Source: Hyphomonas sp. (GTDB lineage Bacteria; Pseudomonadota; Alphaproteobacteria; Caulobacterales; Hyphomonadaceae). From it: 64,000 nucleotides of DNA. Positions 51,348 through 60,281 of this stretch are shown in pieces. The notes beneath the pieces were generated by a model. The model saw nothing but the letters and a program-made list of their open reading frames with translations. It was not told the origin of the DNA and did not search any database. The stretch's first letter is position 1. The number at the start of each line of letters is the position of its first letter. Location of the stretch: the NCBI RefSeq assembly GCF_017792385.1, contig NZ_CP051230.1, forward strand, positions 372,001 to 436,000. Reading direction: 5' to 3'. The position numbers were made by a program, and so were the translations under genes.

Positions 51348-52529
51348 ATGTTCCTGAACTTCTTCAATGAGCTGCGCGAAGCCAAGGTCCCCGTGACGCT
51401 GAAGGAATACCTTCTGTTGATGGAAGCCATGGACAAGCAGGTCATCGATATGGAGGTCGAGGACTTCTATTACCTGGCCCGCGCCGCGCTGGTGAAGGAT
51501 GAGCGCAACATCGACAAGTTCGACAAGGTGTTCGGGCATGTCTTCAAGGGTCTGGACAGTTTGGCGGATGCGGTCGACGTGCAGGACCTGCCCGAGGAGT
51601 GGCTGCGCAAGATGTCCGAGAAATTCCTGACCAAGGAAGAGATGGACGAGATCGAGGCCATGGGCGGGTTCGAGAAGCTCATGGAGACGCTGAAAGAGCG
51701 GCTTGAGGAACAGAAGAAACGCCATGAAGGCGGCAACAAGTGGATCGGCACGGGTGGCACCTCGCCCTTCGGGGCCAATGGCTACAATCCCGAAGGCGTC
51801 CGGATCGGCCAGGAGAAGTCCCGTCACCGCCGCGCCGTAAAGGTATGGGACAAGCGTGAGTTCAAGAATTACGACGACTCGGTCGAACTGGGCACACGCA
51901 ACATCAAGGTGGCGATGAAGCGTCTGCGCAAATGGGCGCGTACCGGCGCCGATGACGAACTGGACCTGGATCAGACCATCCGCAACACGGCGCGCAAGGG
52001 GTATCTCGACATCGAGATGCGCCCGGAAAAGCGCAACACGGTTTCGGTGCTGCTGCTGCTGGATGTCGGCGGGTCAATGGACCCCTATGTCCGCGTGATG
52101 GAAGAATTGTTCTCCGCCGCCCGGTCCGAGATCAAGAATCTCGAATACTACTATTTCCACAATTGTCCCTATGAAGGCCTGTGGAAGGACAACCGCCGCC
52201 GGATGAACAATCGCATTCCCACCTGGGATGTGTTGAACAAATTCCCGTCCGACTACAAGGTCATCATTGTCGGCGACGCGACGATGAGTCCGTATGAGAT
52301 CACCTATGCCGGCGGATCGGTTGAACACTGGAACGAGGAAGCTGGCGGCATCTGGATCCAGCGCTTCGTGGAACGCTATCCGAACCTCGTGTGGCTGAAC
52401 CCGGTCAAGGAAGGTGCGTGGGAGTATACCGGCTCCATCAAGCTGATCCGGGAGCTGATCGGTGGGCACCGCATGTTCGAGATGACGCTGCAGGGCCTGG
52501 ATGAAGCCATGAAAGAACTCAGCCGCTAA
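51348..52529 (+). CDS. CoxE-like VWA domain protein
   Basis: A 393-residue partner of MoxR-type ATPases. The N-terminal about 130 residues are helical (LREAKVPVTLKEYLLLMEAM), followed by the FGANGYNPEGVRIG motif typical of this group and a C-terminal VWA domain. The MIDAS is altered, DVGGS at 239-243 instead of DxSxS, with the later Asp in IIVGDATMS. Such pairs act in metallo-enzyme maturation in the carbon monoxide dehydrogenase case. Its ATPase lies about 4 kb upstream. The start matches the family; SD is weak. Confidence 0.9.
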   Translation: MFLNFFNELREAKVPVTLKEYLLLMEAMDKQVIDMEVEDFYYLARAALVKDERNIDKFDKVFGHVFKGLDSLADAVDVQDLPEEWLRKMSEKFLTKEEMDEIEAMGGFEKLMETLKERLEEQKKRHEGGNKWIGTGGTSPFGANGYNPEGVRIGQEKSRHRRAVKVWDKREFKNYDDSVELGTRNIKVAMKRLRKWARTGADDELDLDQTIRNTARKGYLDIEMRPEKRNTVSVLLLLDVGGSMDPYVRVMEELFSAARSEIKNLEYYYFHNCPYEGLWKDNRRRMNNRIPTWDVLNKFPSDYKVIIVGDATMSPYEITYAGGSVEHWNEEAGGIWIQRFVERYPNLVWLNPVKEGAWEYTGSIKLIRELIGGHRMFEMTLQGLDEAMKELSR

Positions 52530-52540
52530 GGGAGTTTCCG

Positions 52541-53452
52541 ATGCCGAGAATTTCCGCGAACGGAATCGAGATCGAATACGCGGAAACCGGATCACCCACG
52601 GATCCCCTGATGCTGCTTGTCTCAGGCTTTTCCGGACAGATGACCCGCTGGCCGGACGCGTTCGTGCATGGGCTGGCCGATGCAGGCCGCCGCGTCGTCG
52701 TATTCGACAATCGCGACATCGGCCTCAGCACGGAACTGACAGACAGCGTCCCGCCGTCTCCGCAGGACATCGTCAAGGGCATCGCTTCCGGCGAGCCTGT
52801 ACATGAACGGGTTCCATACCTGCTGGATGACATGGCCGCCGATGCAGCAGCGCTGATTGAGGCGCTGGGAGCAGACACAGCAGATGTGCTCGGCGTATCC
52901 ATGGGCGGCATGATCGTTCAGCTGCTCGCTCTGAACCACCCGGAACGGGTGCGCGCCCTGATCCCGGTGATGACCACATCCGGTGACCCCGCCCTGCCCC
53001 CGTCAGACCCGGTCGCCATCGAGGCGCTGACCAATGTGCCCCCGGAACGTACGCCCGAAGCCATCGCCGAACAGGCGGTAAAATCCGCTGCCGCTTACGG
53101 TTCTCATCCCGACATCCGCAATTCCGATGATGATATCCGGGCCTTGTCGAAGGCCGCCCTTGCCCGGTCCGACCGGCCGATGGGCGTTGCCCGCCAGTAC
53201 GCCGCCATCCTGGCGCAGCCTCGCTGGCATGAGCGCCTGGCCGATGTGACCCATCCGACGCTGGTGCTCCACGGAGACGTCGATACGTTGATCAAGCCTG
53301 CCGCGGGCGAAGACATTGCCCGCCGCATTCCGCATGCAGAGTTCCAGCTGATCGAGAAGTGGGGCCACGACATGCCGAACGCGATGGTTCCGGTGCTTCT
53401 GAACCGGATCGTGCCCTTCCTTGGCCGGGCAGCACCGTCCGGCCCGGCGTGA
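52541..53452 (+). CDS. Alpha/beta hydrolase (serine type)
   Basis: A 303-residue alpha/beta hydrolase. LLLVSGFSGQMTRWPDAF-like opening (MLLVSGFSGQMTRW) gives the oxyanion region, the nucleophile Ser is in LGVSMGGMIVQ, the acid is probably Asp in LHGDVDTL and the base His is in EKWGHDMP. It resembles haloperoxidase or enol-lactonase-type enzymes. GGGAG lies before the ATG, 11 bases after the VWA stop. The crotonase gene follows after 21 bases. Confidence 0.85.
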   Translation: MPRISANGIEIEYAETGSPTDPLMLLVSGFSGQMTRWPDAFVHGLADAGRRVVVFDNRDIGLSTELTDSVPPSPQDIVKGIASGEPVHERVPYLLDDMAADAAALIEALGADTADVLGVSMGGMIVQLLALNHPERVRALIPVMTTSGDPALPPSDPVAIEALTNVPPERTPEAIAEQAVKSAAAYGSHPDIRNSDDDIRALSKAALARSDRPMGVARQYAAILAQPRWHERLADVTHPTLVLHGDVDTLIKPAAGEDIARRIPHAEFQLIEKWGHDMPNAMVPVLLNRIVPFLGRAAPSGPA

Positions 53453-53473
53453 CAAATGTCAGGAGGCCCAGAA

Positions 53474-54244
53474 ATGAGCAGCGTGCATGTCAACCAGAAC
53501 GGCGCTGTACAGATTATAACGATTGACCGGCCGAAGGCCCGCAACGCTGTTGACGCGCCGACGGCGCAAGCGTTGTATGATGCCTTCAAGGCATTTGACG
53601 CCGATGACAGCGCTCATGTAGCCGTACTGACCGGCGCAGACGGAAACTTCTGTGCAGGCGCGGATCTCAAGGCCGTTGCAAGCGGGAATGGAAACCGGGT
53701 CGAAGCCGACGGAGATTTCGGACCGATGGGGCCGACCCGTCTGGAACTCACCAAACCGGTGATCGCTGCCGTGGATGGATATGCTGTAGCCGGAGGGATA
53801 GAGCTCGCGGCATGGTGCGATCTGCGCGTGGTTTCGCCCTCTGCCCGTTTTGGTGTTTTCTGTCGCCGGTTCGGCGTGCCCCTGATTGATGGCGGCACCA
53901 TCCGCCTGCCCCGCCTGATCGGCGCATCCCGAGCCATGGACATGATCCTGACCGGCCGCGAAGTCGGCGCCAGGGAGGCACTGGCGATCGGCCTGGCCAA
54001 TTACGCGACGGATGAAGAAACCGCGCTCGCCAAGGCCGTGAGTGTGGCGGAGCACATTGCGGATTTCCCGCAACTCTGCATGCGCACAGACCGCATGTCA
54101 GCGCTGCGCCAGTGGACCCTGGATTTGCCTGAAGCCCTCAGGATCGAAACGCTGGGCGGTCTGGATGTTCTGCGCGCCGGCAGTGCGGTGGACGGCGCGA
54201 CCCGGTTTGCGTCTGGAGAGGGGCGCGGCGGAAAATTTGACTGA
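53474..54244 (+). CDS. Enoyl-CoA hydratase / crotonase family protein
   Basis: A 256-residue crotonase. GNFCAGADLKAVA is the CoA-ester oxyanion segment and GYAVAGGIELAAWCDLRV carries the first catalytic Glu. The second catalytic Glu of true hydratases is replaced (FGVFCRRFGVPLIDGG), as in many crotonase-fold proteins with altered chemistry, so hydratase activity is uncertain. AGGAGG sits seven bases before the chosen ATG; an earlier ATG six codons upstream is less likely. Probably in one unit with the hydrolase upstream. Confidence 0.88.
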   Translation: MSSVHVNQNGAVQIITIDRPKARNAVDAPTAQALYDAFKAFDADDSAHVAVLTGADGNFCAGADLKAVASGNGNRVEADGDFGPMGPTRLELTKPVIAAVDGYAVAGGIELAAWCDLRVVSPSARFGVFCRRFGVPLIDGGTIRLPRLIGASRAMDMILTGREVGAREALAIGLANYATDEETALAKAVSVAEHIADFPQLCMRTDRMSALRQWTLDLPEALRIETLGGLDVLRAGSAVDGATRFASGEGRGGKFD

Positions 54245-54251
54245 CCGCGGC

Positions 54252-55967
54252 CTACCAGCCGCCGCCGCCGCCGCCACCGCCACCGCCACCTGAGAATCCC
54301 CCACCGCCTCCGCCGGAAGAACTGGAGCTCTGCGGCAGGGAACTGCTGACACCGGTATTCATGCTGGACATGATCGCATCGTTCATGCCGCCCACATTCC
54401 CGAAGGACCGGCTGCCGAAATGGCCCCAGGCCGGCGAGTAGCCTGCCGCTTCTGACGGCAAGGCCTTTTCAAAATACTTCGTCCACGGCTTTTCCACATC
54501 CAGCGCAATGGCGTAGGGCAGGAACTTCTCGTACCGCTCAAGGCTCATGGGAGGTGGAGCCTCGCTGCCCACCTCGACCGCGTTCAATTGGAGCTTTTCG
54601 GCTGTCTCGAGATACAGTCTGAACCCTTCTATTTCAGTACGCACTTCCTGCCCTTTGGGGGTGGGTGCAGGCATCAGGTACATGAACAGGCCGTTGAGCC
54701 CGGCCAGAGCCAGAATGATGCCGATATGCCACCAGGACCAGTTGATCGTCTGGGAAATGGCTAGGGCAATACCAGCGATGGTAAGAACCACAGCCACAAG
54801 CGTATAGCCCAGATTCCAGCGGAAATAGGGCTTGCCGTATTTCCGATACAGCGCCTTGCGGAACAATTGGTAGGCGGTGGTGAAAGTGGCATCGTACTTT
54901 CCGCCGAGTGTCTTTGTGTCCTTGTACTTGAACAGATCGCCGTCCAGCAGTTTCTCGTCAGCTGTCAGGCTTGCCGCAGCGCCCGTCTTTCGGGTCAGGA
55001 TTGTTGACTTCTTCTCGGACGCATCAATGTCCAGCGCCCCTTTCGTGCCCATGCTGATCAGGGTGGAAATCAGTGCGCCATGGCCGCGCAACCCCCGGAA
55101 GAAAATATGGTGCACAGCCGCCGGCGACAGACCTTTTGGGGGTTCGTACCGGGCGAAGACCGGCCCCTTGGGCGGGTCTTCGCCCACCTTCCGGAAGCTG
55201 CGCACCAGATAGGTGAGAACACCCAGAAAGGAGGCGATCAACACGCCAAGCGATCCATAGCGGAACCACCAGAGTGTGCTCTTGTCCGACAGGGATGGAG
55301 GCTCGATCACGCCCTTTTCCAGACTGACCGATACGGTCATGCCCTCGCGGGATTTGAAGGGCCGGGTTGCTTCGAACACATGCGCTCCCCCGCTCTGGCG
55401 ATAGGCATAGTCGTGCCCCGTGTCTCCGAACCCGCCGGTATAGGCATCGTATGACACAATGCGCGCATCGTCCGGCAGGGTGATGCGCGCAGCTGCCTGG
55501 TCGATGGGAAAGAGCCAGTAATTGCCGGTAACGTTCCAGTAGAGCTCGTCATGCGTGTCGAAATACCGGATCTGGTTCTTCACCTCATATTCGATCTCGT
55601 ATGTGTGCGCGCCATGAGGCAGGAAAACGTCCGCATCCCCGATGCGGATGCGGAAGGCATTGCCGTCCTGCTCAACCGCATAGGGCTCGCGCCGTCCGTC
55701 ACGGGTCACGCGTTTCACCTGGTACTGATAGGGCAGCTTGTCGCCGTCGCGGCCGTTATCATCGGCATAATAGCGCGGCAGGTCGCGGAAAATTCCCCGG
55801 CGAATCCTGACACCTTCGGAGGTGACCTGGATTGTTTCCGACACACGGATATCGCCATCCCGCTCGACCTTGATCGCCACGTCGAAGCTGTCGATCTTCT
55901 CTTCGGCACGGCCGCCCGCAGCGATCAGGCCCGCAACCAGCAAAAGGGTCAGGATACGGAAGATCAC
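54252..55967 (-). CDS. DUF2207 membrane protein with Gly-rich tail
   Basis: A 571-residue protein: signal peptide, a strand-rich extracytoplasmic DUF2207 domain (about 22-230; SFDVAIKVERDGDIRVSETIQV at its start), a transmembrane helix near 235-260, a cytoplasmic region, a further hydrophobic pair near 400-435, and a C-terminal tail of Ser then almost pure Gly ending in Trp. The start overlaps the LemA stop (ATGA). LemA-DUF2207 pairs are widespread; the function is unknown, possibly in envelope organisation. Confidence 0.92.
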   Translation of the reverse strand: MIFRILTLLLVAGLIAAGGRAEEKIDSFDVAIKVERDGDIRVSETIQVTSEGVRIRRGIFRDLPRYYADDNGRDGDKLPYQYQVKRVTRDGRREPYAVEQDGNAFRIRIGDADVFLPHGAHTYEIEYEVKNQIRYFDTHDELYWNVTGNYWLFPIDQAAARITLPDDARIVSYDAYTGGFGDTGHDYAYRQSGGAHVFEATRPFKSREGMTVSVSLEKGVIEPPSLSDKSTLWWFRYGSLGVLIASFLGVLTYLVRSFRKVGEDPPKGPVFARYEPPKGLSPAAVHHIFFRGLRGHGALISTLISMGTKGALDIDASEKKSTILTRKTGAAASLTADEKLLDGDLFKYKDTKTLGGKYDATFTTAYQLFRKALYRKYGKPYFRWNLGYTLVAVVLTIAGIALAISQTINWSWWHIGIILALAGLNGLFMYLMPAPTPKGQEVRTEIEGFRLYLETAEKLQLNAVEVGSEAPPPMSLERYEKFLPYAIALDVEKPWTKYFEKALPSEAAGYSPAWGHFGSRSFGNVGGMNDAIMSSMNTGVSSSLPQSSSSSGGGGGGFSGGGGGGGGGGGW

Positions 55968-56527
55968 GATGCGCCCCCAAGGTCGACTTCCGGCAAGGCT
56001 CGGCTCGCCATGTCGACTTCGAAATAGGCCCGCTCGCGAAATCCGAATGCCCCGGCCAGCAGATTGGCGGGAAAGCTCTGCACGCTCGTGTTCAGCTCCC
56101 TCACCGCGCCATTGTAGAAGCGGCGCGCCATTTCGATCTTGCCTTCGGTTTCGGAGAGTTCCTTCTGCAGTTCCAGGAAGTTGCCGCTCGCCTTCATGTC
56201 GGGATAGTCTTCTGCCACCGCCATCAGACGCGCCACCGGCCGCGACAGTGCGCTCTCGGCTGCGCTCCGGCTGGCAAGGTCGTCCCCGGCCGCCAGCGCC
56301 CTGGCCCGTTTCTCGGTCACATCCTCGAACAATTCGCGTTCATGGGCGGCATAGGCCTTCACCGTGTTCACCAGTTGTGGGATCAGATCTGCCCGGCGCT
56401 TGAGCTGGACGTCTATGTCGGACCAGCCATTGTTCGCCATCTGGGACCGGCTGACGAGCCGGTTGTAGATCAGCACGCCAAAAACGATCAGGATGGCCAC
56501 GAGGCCAATCAGGAAATAGGTCAGCAC
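55964..56527 (-). CDS. LemA family protein
   Basis: A 187-residue LemA protein: an N-terminal transmembrane helix (about 3-22), then a long helical bundle with YNRLVSRSQMANNGWSDIDVQLKRRADLIPQLVNTVKAYAAHE, the family core, and a C-terminal YNGAVRELNTSVQSFPANL. Overlaps the DUF2207 gene by four bases. Role unknown; often in envelope or stress contexts. Confidence 0.95.
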   Translation of the reverse strand: MLTYFLIGLVAILIVFGVLIYNRLVSRSQMANNGWSDIDVQLKRRADLIPQLVNTVKAYAAHERELFEDVTEKRARALAAGDDLASRSAAESALSRPVARLMAVAEDYPDMKASGNFLELQKELSETEGKIEMARRFYNGAVRELNTSVQSFPANLLAGAFGFRERAYFEVDMASRALPEVDLGGAS

Positions 56528-56581
56528 AGTCGAGGTCCCTCCCGGTAGACCTCCTATCCTTATCCGCCCTTCCGGGCCCTG

Positions 56582-57211
56582 TTAAGGCTGTAACCTGCCC
56601 CAGCGTGCCCGCCAGTCATCGCGTGTCATTTCCCAGACGAGCGACCGGCGGTGTGTGCCGTCCGGACGGACACTTTCGATCTCGCCCCTGCGCGCAAAGC
56701 CCATGCCGTCAAGCATGCGCTGTGTCGGCACATTCGACAGGCTGGCGGTCTCACACAGCAGATCCAGGTCCAGCGCCTCGAACATCCAGTCGAAACTGGC
56801 CACGGCGCCGCGGGTTCCCTGTCCTTTCGCGTGCTGCGACGGATGCAACGCCCCTCCCAGCTCGCCGGCGGCCCATTGCGGCCAGACCTGTACATCACTG
56901 TAGCCCATGATCCGGCCATCCTGATCCTCGCGCACAAAGAGGAGACCCGTGCCCGCGCGGCGTTCCGCCAGGTGCTGGTCGATGAAGGCTTCGACGCTGG
57001 CCAATGTCAAAGGCCGCGGAAGGGTATAGATCGGCGCGTGAACGGCCGGGTCCGACAATAGCGCGAACAGGCCGCTGGCGTCGTCCGGCCGGGCGAGGCG
57101 CGATGCATCATCGTCCGCGCCGAGCCGCTCGGCCCGTCGCACATGGCCACGTATGCGCTCTGCCCGGTCCGGTGGAACGTCCTGCCGCGTGAGGGGAATG
57201 CCATCAGCCAT
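56582..57211 (-). CDS. GNAT family N-acetyltransferase
   Basis: About 209 residues of the RimJ/RimL-like GNAT group. Conserved strands include LFVREDQDGRIMGYSDVQV, the acetyl-CoA loop region AKGQGTRGAVASFDWMFEAL, and the ASLSNVPTQRMLDGMGFARRGEIE segment typical of protein N-terminal or side-chain acetylases. Acceptor unknown. The ATG at 57211 gives a normal-length protein; the open frame upstream overlaps the divergent MFS gene. Confidence 0.88.
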   Translation of the reverse strand: MADGIPLTRQDVPPDRAERIRGHVRRAERLGADDDASRLARPDDASGLFALLSDPAVHAPIYTLPRPLTLASVEAFIDQHLAERRAGTGLLFVREDQDGRIMGYSDVQVWPQWAAGELGGALHPSQHAKGQGTRGAVASFDWMFEALDLDLLCETASLSNVPTQRMLDGMGFARRGEIESVRPDGTHRRSLVWEMTRDDWRARWGRLQP

Positions 57212-57325
57212 AAAGGTGATTGGGACACAGGCAGGCGCTGCCCGCAAGCTGTCACCCGGCGGCACATGTCCGGGTGGCGGCAATACGCGCATTGACCGGG
57301 ACGGCGGCTGAGGCCAGATGCGCGC

Positions 57326-58579
57326 ATGACGGAAACCGCCCCCGATATGCCCCGGCACGGCAGCAATGCCTTCATGTTCGTGATCATCACGGTCGCGATC
57401 GACATGCTTGCCTTCGGTCTGATCATTCCGGTCATTCCGACGCTTGTGCAGGAGTTGGGGCACATCACACCGGAACAGGCCACGCTGTACATTGGCGGAC
57501 TGGGCGCAACATATGCAGTGATGAACTTCCTATTCGGCCCGGTACTTGGATCGCTGTCGGACCGGTTCGGACGGCGTCCTGTCCTGCTTGCATCGATCGC
57601 GACGCTGGGGCTGGACTTCCTCATCATGGGGTTTGCCGGATCGATCTGGCTGTTGTTCCTCGGGCGGGCCCTGTCGGGCATTTCCGGCGCGACCTATTCG
57701 ACCGCCAACGCCTACATCGCCGATGTGACCGAGCCGGAAACACGCGGCAAGGCCTTTGGCATGGTCGGCGCGGCCTTCGGTTTCGGTTTTGTCTTGGGCC
57801 CCGTGCTGGGCGGGTTCCTGGGAGATTTCGACGCGCGCGCCCCCTTCTTCGCGGCGGCCGTGCTGGCACTGCTCAACTTCGTCTATGGCATCTTTGTGCT
57901 GCCGGAATCGCTGGCCCCGGAGGATCGTCGCCCGTTCGACCTGCGCAGGGCCAATCCTTTCGGCGCGGCAAAGCACTTCTCCAAATTGCCGCAAGTGTCC
58001 TGGTTCCTGGCTGCGGCAGGCATCTTCTTCCTGGCACATACCGTGTTCCCGGCGACCTGGTCGGTACATGGCGAGATCCGGTATGACTGGACGCCGAAGG
58101 ATATCGGCCTTTCGCTGGGCCTTGTCGGCGTCGGCGCCGCCGTGGTGCAGGCCGGGTTGATGGGGATGGCCCTGGACCGGTTCGGCACGCTGCGCACGGC
58201 GGCCTATGGCATCATCATCAATGCCATCGCGCTGTTCCTGTATGCTTTCGCGGATGCCGGGTGGATGGTGTTCTTGATCATCCCGTTCGGCGCTCTTGGC
58301 GGCGTGGCCAGCCCTGCCATGAACTCGCTGATGTCGTCGGTCACCCCGCGCAATGCGCAAGGCGAGTTGCAGGGCGCCTCGGCCAGCCTCAATTCCTTCG
58401 CGATGATTTTCGGCCCGCTTCTGATGTCTGGCGCACTGTATTACTTCACGGAGCAAGCCTCTCCGGTCCACTTCCCGGGCGCGGCCTTCCTGCTCGCCGC
58501 CGTGCTGACGGCACTGGCCATCGTGCCCTTCCTGCGGGGCGTGCAGGCCAACAAGGCGGCACTGCCGGCCGCAGAATGA
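57326..58579 (+). CDS. MFS drug transporter, TetA-like
   Basis: A 417-residue 12-helix MFS protein of the DHA1/TetA type. Motif A is GSLSDRFGRRP between helices 2 and 3, and GRALSGISGATYSTANAYIADVT is helix 4-5 as in tetracycline exporters. Proton-driven efflux is likely; tetracycline specificity cannot be claimed. No TetR repressor is adjacent; the GNAT gene diverges from it. Confidence 0.88.
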   Translation: MTETAPDMPRHGSNAFMFVIITVAIDMLAFGLIIPVIPTLVQELGHITPEQATLYIGGLGATYAVMNFLFGPVLGSLSDRFGRRPVLLASIATLGLDFLIMGFAGSIWLLFLGRALSGISGATYSTANAYIADVTEPETRGKAFGMVGAAFGFGFVLGPVLGGFLGDFDARAPFFAAAVLALLNFVYGIFVLPESLAPEDRRPFDLRRANPFGAAKHFSKLPQVSWFLAAAGIFFLAHTVFPATWSVHGEIRYDWTPKDIGLSLGLVGVGAAVVQAGLMGMALDRFGTLRTAAYGIIINAIALFLYAFADAGWMVFLIIPFGALGGVASPAMNSLMSSVTPRNAQGELQGASASLNSFAMIFGPLLMSGALYYFTEQASPVHFPGAAFLLAAVLTALAIVPFLRGVQANKAALPAAE

Positions 58580-58632
58580 AGCCGGCCCGGGCGGTCCCGA
58601 ACCAGCTTCAATCCAGGTCTGCCTCGGGCAGT

Positions 58633-58917
58633 CTAGCCTTTCGGCTTCATCAGCAGGCCGGCCAGTACGCCGACAATGCCACCCCCGACACCGCCTTCAA
58701 GCAGCGAATTGACAATGTTCATCAAGGATGTGGCGCTGGCGGCAGGATCGCCCAGAACCTGAATGCTCGCTGCATCCAGTCCGAAATGGGCCCCGATGCC
58801 GCCGACGATCCCTCCGAGCAGGCCGCCTGTCCCGCCACCGCCGCCAAGCCGTGACACCAGCGGACCGATCACGAGTCCTCCGATCGCGCTCAGAATGAGC
58901 GGAAGAATACTTTCCAT
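58633..58917 (-). CDS. Small Gly-rich hydrophobic protein, function unknown
   Basis: A 94-residue protein made of two hydrophobic segments (ILPLILSAIGGLVIGPLVS and GGIVGVLAGLLM) joined by a Gly-rich stretch (GGGGGTGGLLGGIVGGIG). The start has GGGAGGG six bases upstream. It resembles small membrane proteins or holin-sized proteins, but I cannot assign it. The open frame upstream was not used. Confidence 0.55.
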   Translation of the reverse strand: MESILPLILSAIGGLVIGPLVSRLGGGGGTGGLLGGIVGGIGAHFGLDAASIQVLGDPAASATSLMNIVNSLLEGGVGGGIVGVLAGLLMKPKG

Positions 58918-59060
58918 ATTTTGCCCTCCCTTAGGCGTTTCGGGGGGCTCTTTCGGCCCCTCCATAACCGAGACAATCCGGTTTCGGCGGGCAGGTCCAG
59001 AACATTTACCATCGGGGAAGGTGTTGCGCTCGACCGGAACGACGGGCAAACAGCGCCGGA

Positions 59061-59591
59061 ATGACTGACTTGCGCCCTGCCCTGTTCCTGGATCGAGACG
59101 GTGTGATCAACGTCGACAAAGGCTATGTCAGCCGTGTTGAGGATTTCGAGTGGATCGACGGCGCCGCAGAGACCATCGCAGCCTTCAATTCACGCGGGTG
59201 GTATGTCTTCATCGTCACCAATCAGTCCGGCATCGCCCGCAACTACTACAGCGAAGCCGATATGCACACTTTGCATGAGTGGATGCAATCCGAACTGAAG
59301 ACTCGCGGCGCACACATAGATCGAATTTACCATTGCCCCTTCCATGATGAGGGAGAAAACCCCGCTTATCGAAAGGCAAGCTTTGACCGGAAGCCGAGCC
59401 CTGGAATGCTTTTGCAGGCAATGTCGGACTTTCCGGTAAAGCGTGAGCAGAGCTTTCTGATCGGCGACAAGGAAACCGACATCTCAGCCGCCCAAGCGGC
59501 CGGTATCGCCGGATTCCTTTTCCGTGGCGGGAATCTCGCGGAATTCGCCGAATGGACTCTTGCCAGCTTTGAAGATGGCAATCGCGGTTAG
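59061..59591 (+). CDS. GmhB-like HAD phosphatase
   Basis: A 176-residue HAD hydrolase of the GmhB/HisB-N subfamily, related to the heptose bisphosphate phosphatase of LPS core synthesis. FLDRDGVIN holds the Asp nucleophile pair (Asp11, Asp13), VTNQSG is motif II, and the later RKPSPGM and GDKETD complete the site. The zinc loop is incomplete: Cys92 and a nearby His remain, but the expected second Cys pair before RKP is absent (KASFD). So it may have different substrate or no zinc. It overlaps the BON-LysM gene tail to tail by four bases. Confidence 0.88.
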   Translation: MTDLRPALFLDRDGVINVDKGYVSRVEDFEWIDGAAETIAAFNSRGWYVFIVTNQSGIARNYYSEADMHTLHEWMQSELKTRGAHIDRIYHCPFHDEGENPAYRKASFDRKPSPGMLLQAMSDFPVKREQSFLIGDKETDISAAQAAGIAGFLFRGGNLAEFAEWTLASFEDGNRG

Positions 59592-60088
59592 GCAGTCGGC
59601 GCCTTGCCGCCAGGAATTCGCAGTACCTGTCCGGGATAGATCAGGTCCGGGTCTTTCAGCATCGGCTTGTTTGCCTCGAAGATGTCGGGATATTTCATTG
59701 CATTGCCCAGATAGGTTCGTGCAATGGCAGACAAGGTATCACCTTTCTGCACCGTATGGAAAACTGAGGCTTCACCGGCCTTCTCGACTTCAACGCCGCT
59801 CACATCCACTTCCGCAACACCCTCAACATTGCCGGAGGTCAGGACGATCTTCTCCAGCGTCTCCTGATCTGGCACCTTACCCTCAAGCTTGACAGTCTCA
59901 CCTTCCACTACGGCCCGATAGTCTCCGCCAAGGCCCATATCGCGGGCTTCCTTCGCAATCACTTCAGCTTTGAGTGCCTGCTCGTTGGCCTGCTCGTCAT
60001 CGCCATCAAACACGTCCTTGATCGCATCGAAATTGCGCTTCTGCATGTCGATGTATTTCTGGCCGGCACTTTTGAGAAATTTGAACAT
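59588..60088 (-). CDS. BON-LysM protein, Kbp/YgaU-like
   Basis: A 166-residue protein: an N-terminal helical part, a BON-type domain (about 30-95; VIAKEARDMGLGGDYRAVVEGETVKLEGKV) and a C-terminal LysM (HTVQKGDTLSAIARTYLGNAMKYPDIFEANKPML). The architecture matches E. coli Kbp (YgaU), a cytoplasmic potassium-binding protein, and there is no signal peptide. Whether it binds potassium here is inference. Confidence 0.9.
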   Translation of the reverse strand: MFKFLKSAGQKYIDMQKRNFDAIKDVFDGDDEQANEQALKAEVIAKEARDMGLGGDYRAVVEGETVKLEGKVPDQETLEKIVLTSGNVEGVAEVDVSGVEVEKAGEASVFHTVQKGDTLSAIARTYLGNAMKYPDIFEANKPMLKDPDLIYPGQVLRIPGGKAPTA

Positions 60089-60281
60089 ATCCTTCGTCGT
60101 CCCCTCTTCTGGAATGTTCTGAAGAGCGTACCGGGTTTTGCCCCAGGGGAAAGACCGAACAACAGTTCCCGTCAAACGCGGCAGAGAGACCTGCGTACTG
60201 CCGCACCGTAACCCCTAGCGTTCAGATGAAGCTGTCACTAGTGTGCGCCGCAACAACGACGCTTACTTTGGAGGAAAGCTC

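Noticed and set aside
54252..54330. A GCC/CCG trinucleotide repeat tract
   Set aside because: It encodes the in-frame glycine tail of the DUF2207 protein, so it is coding rather than an independent repeat element.
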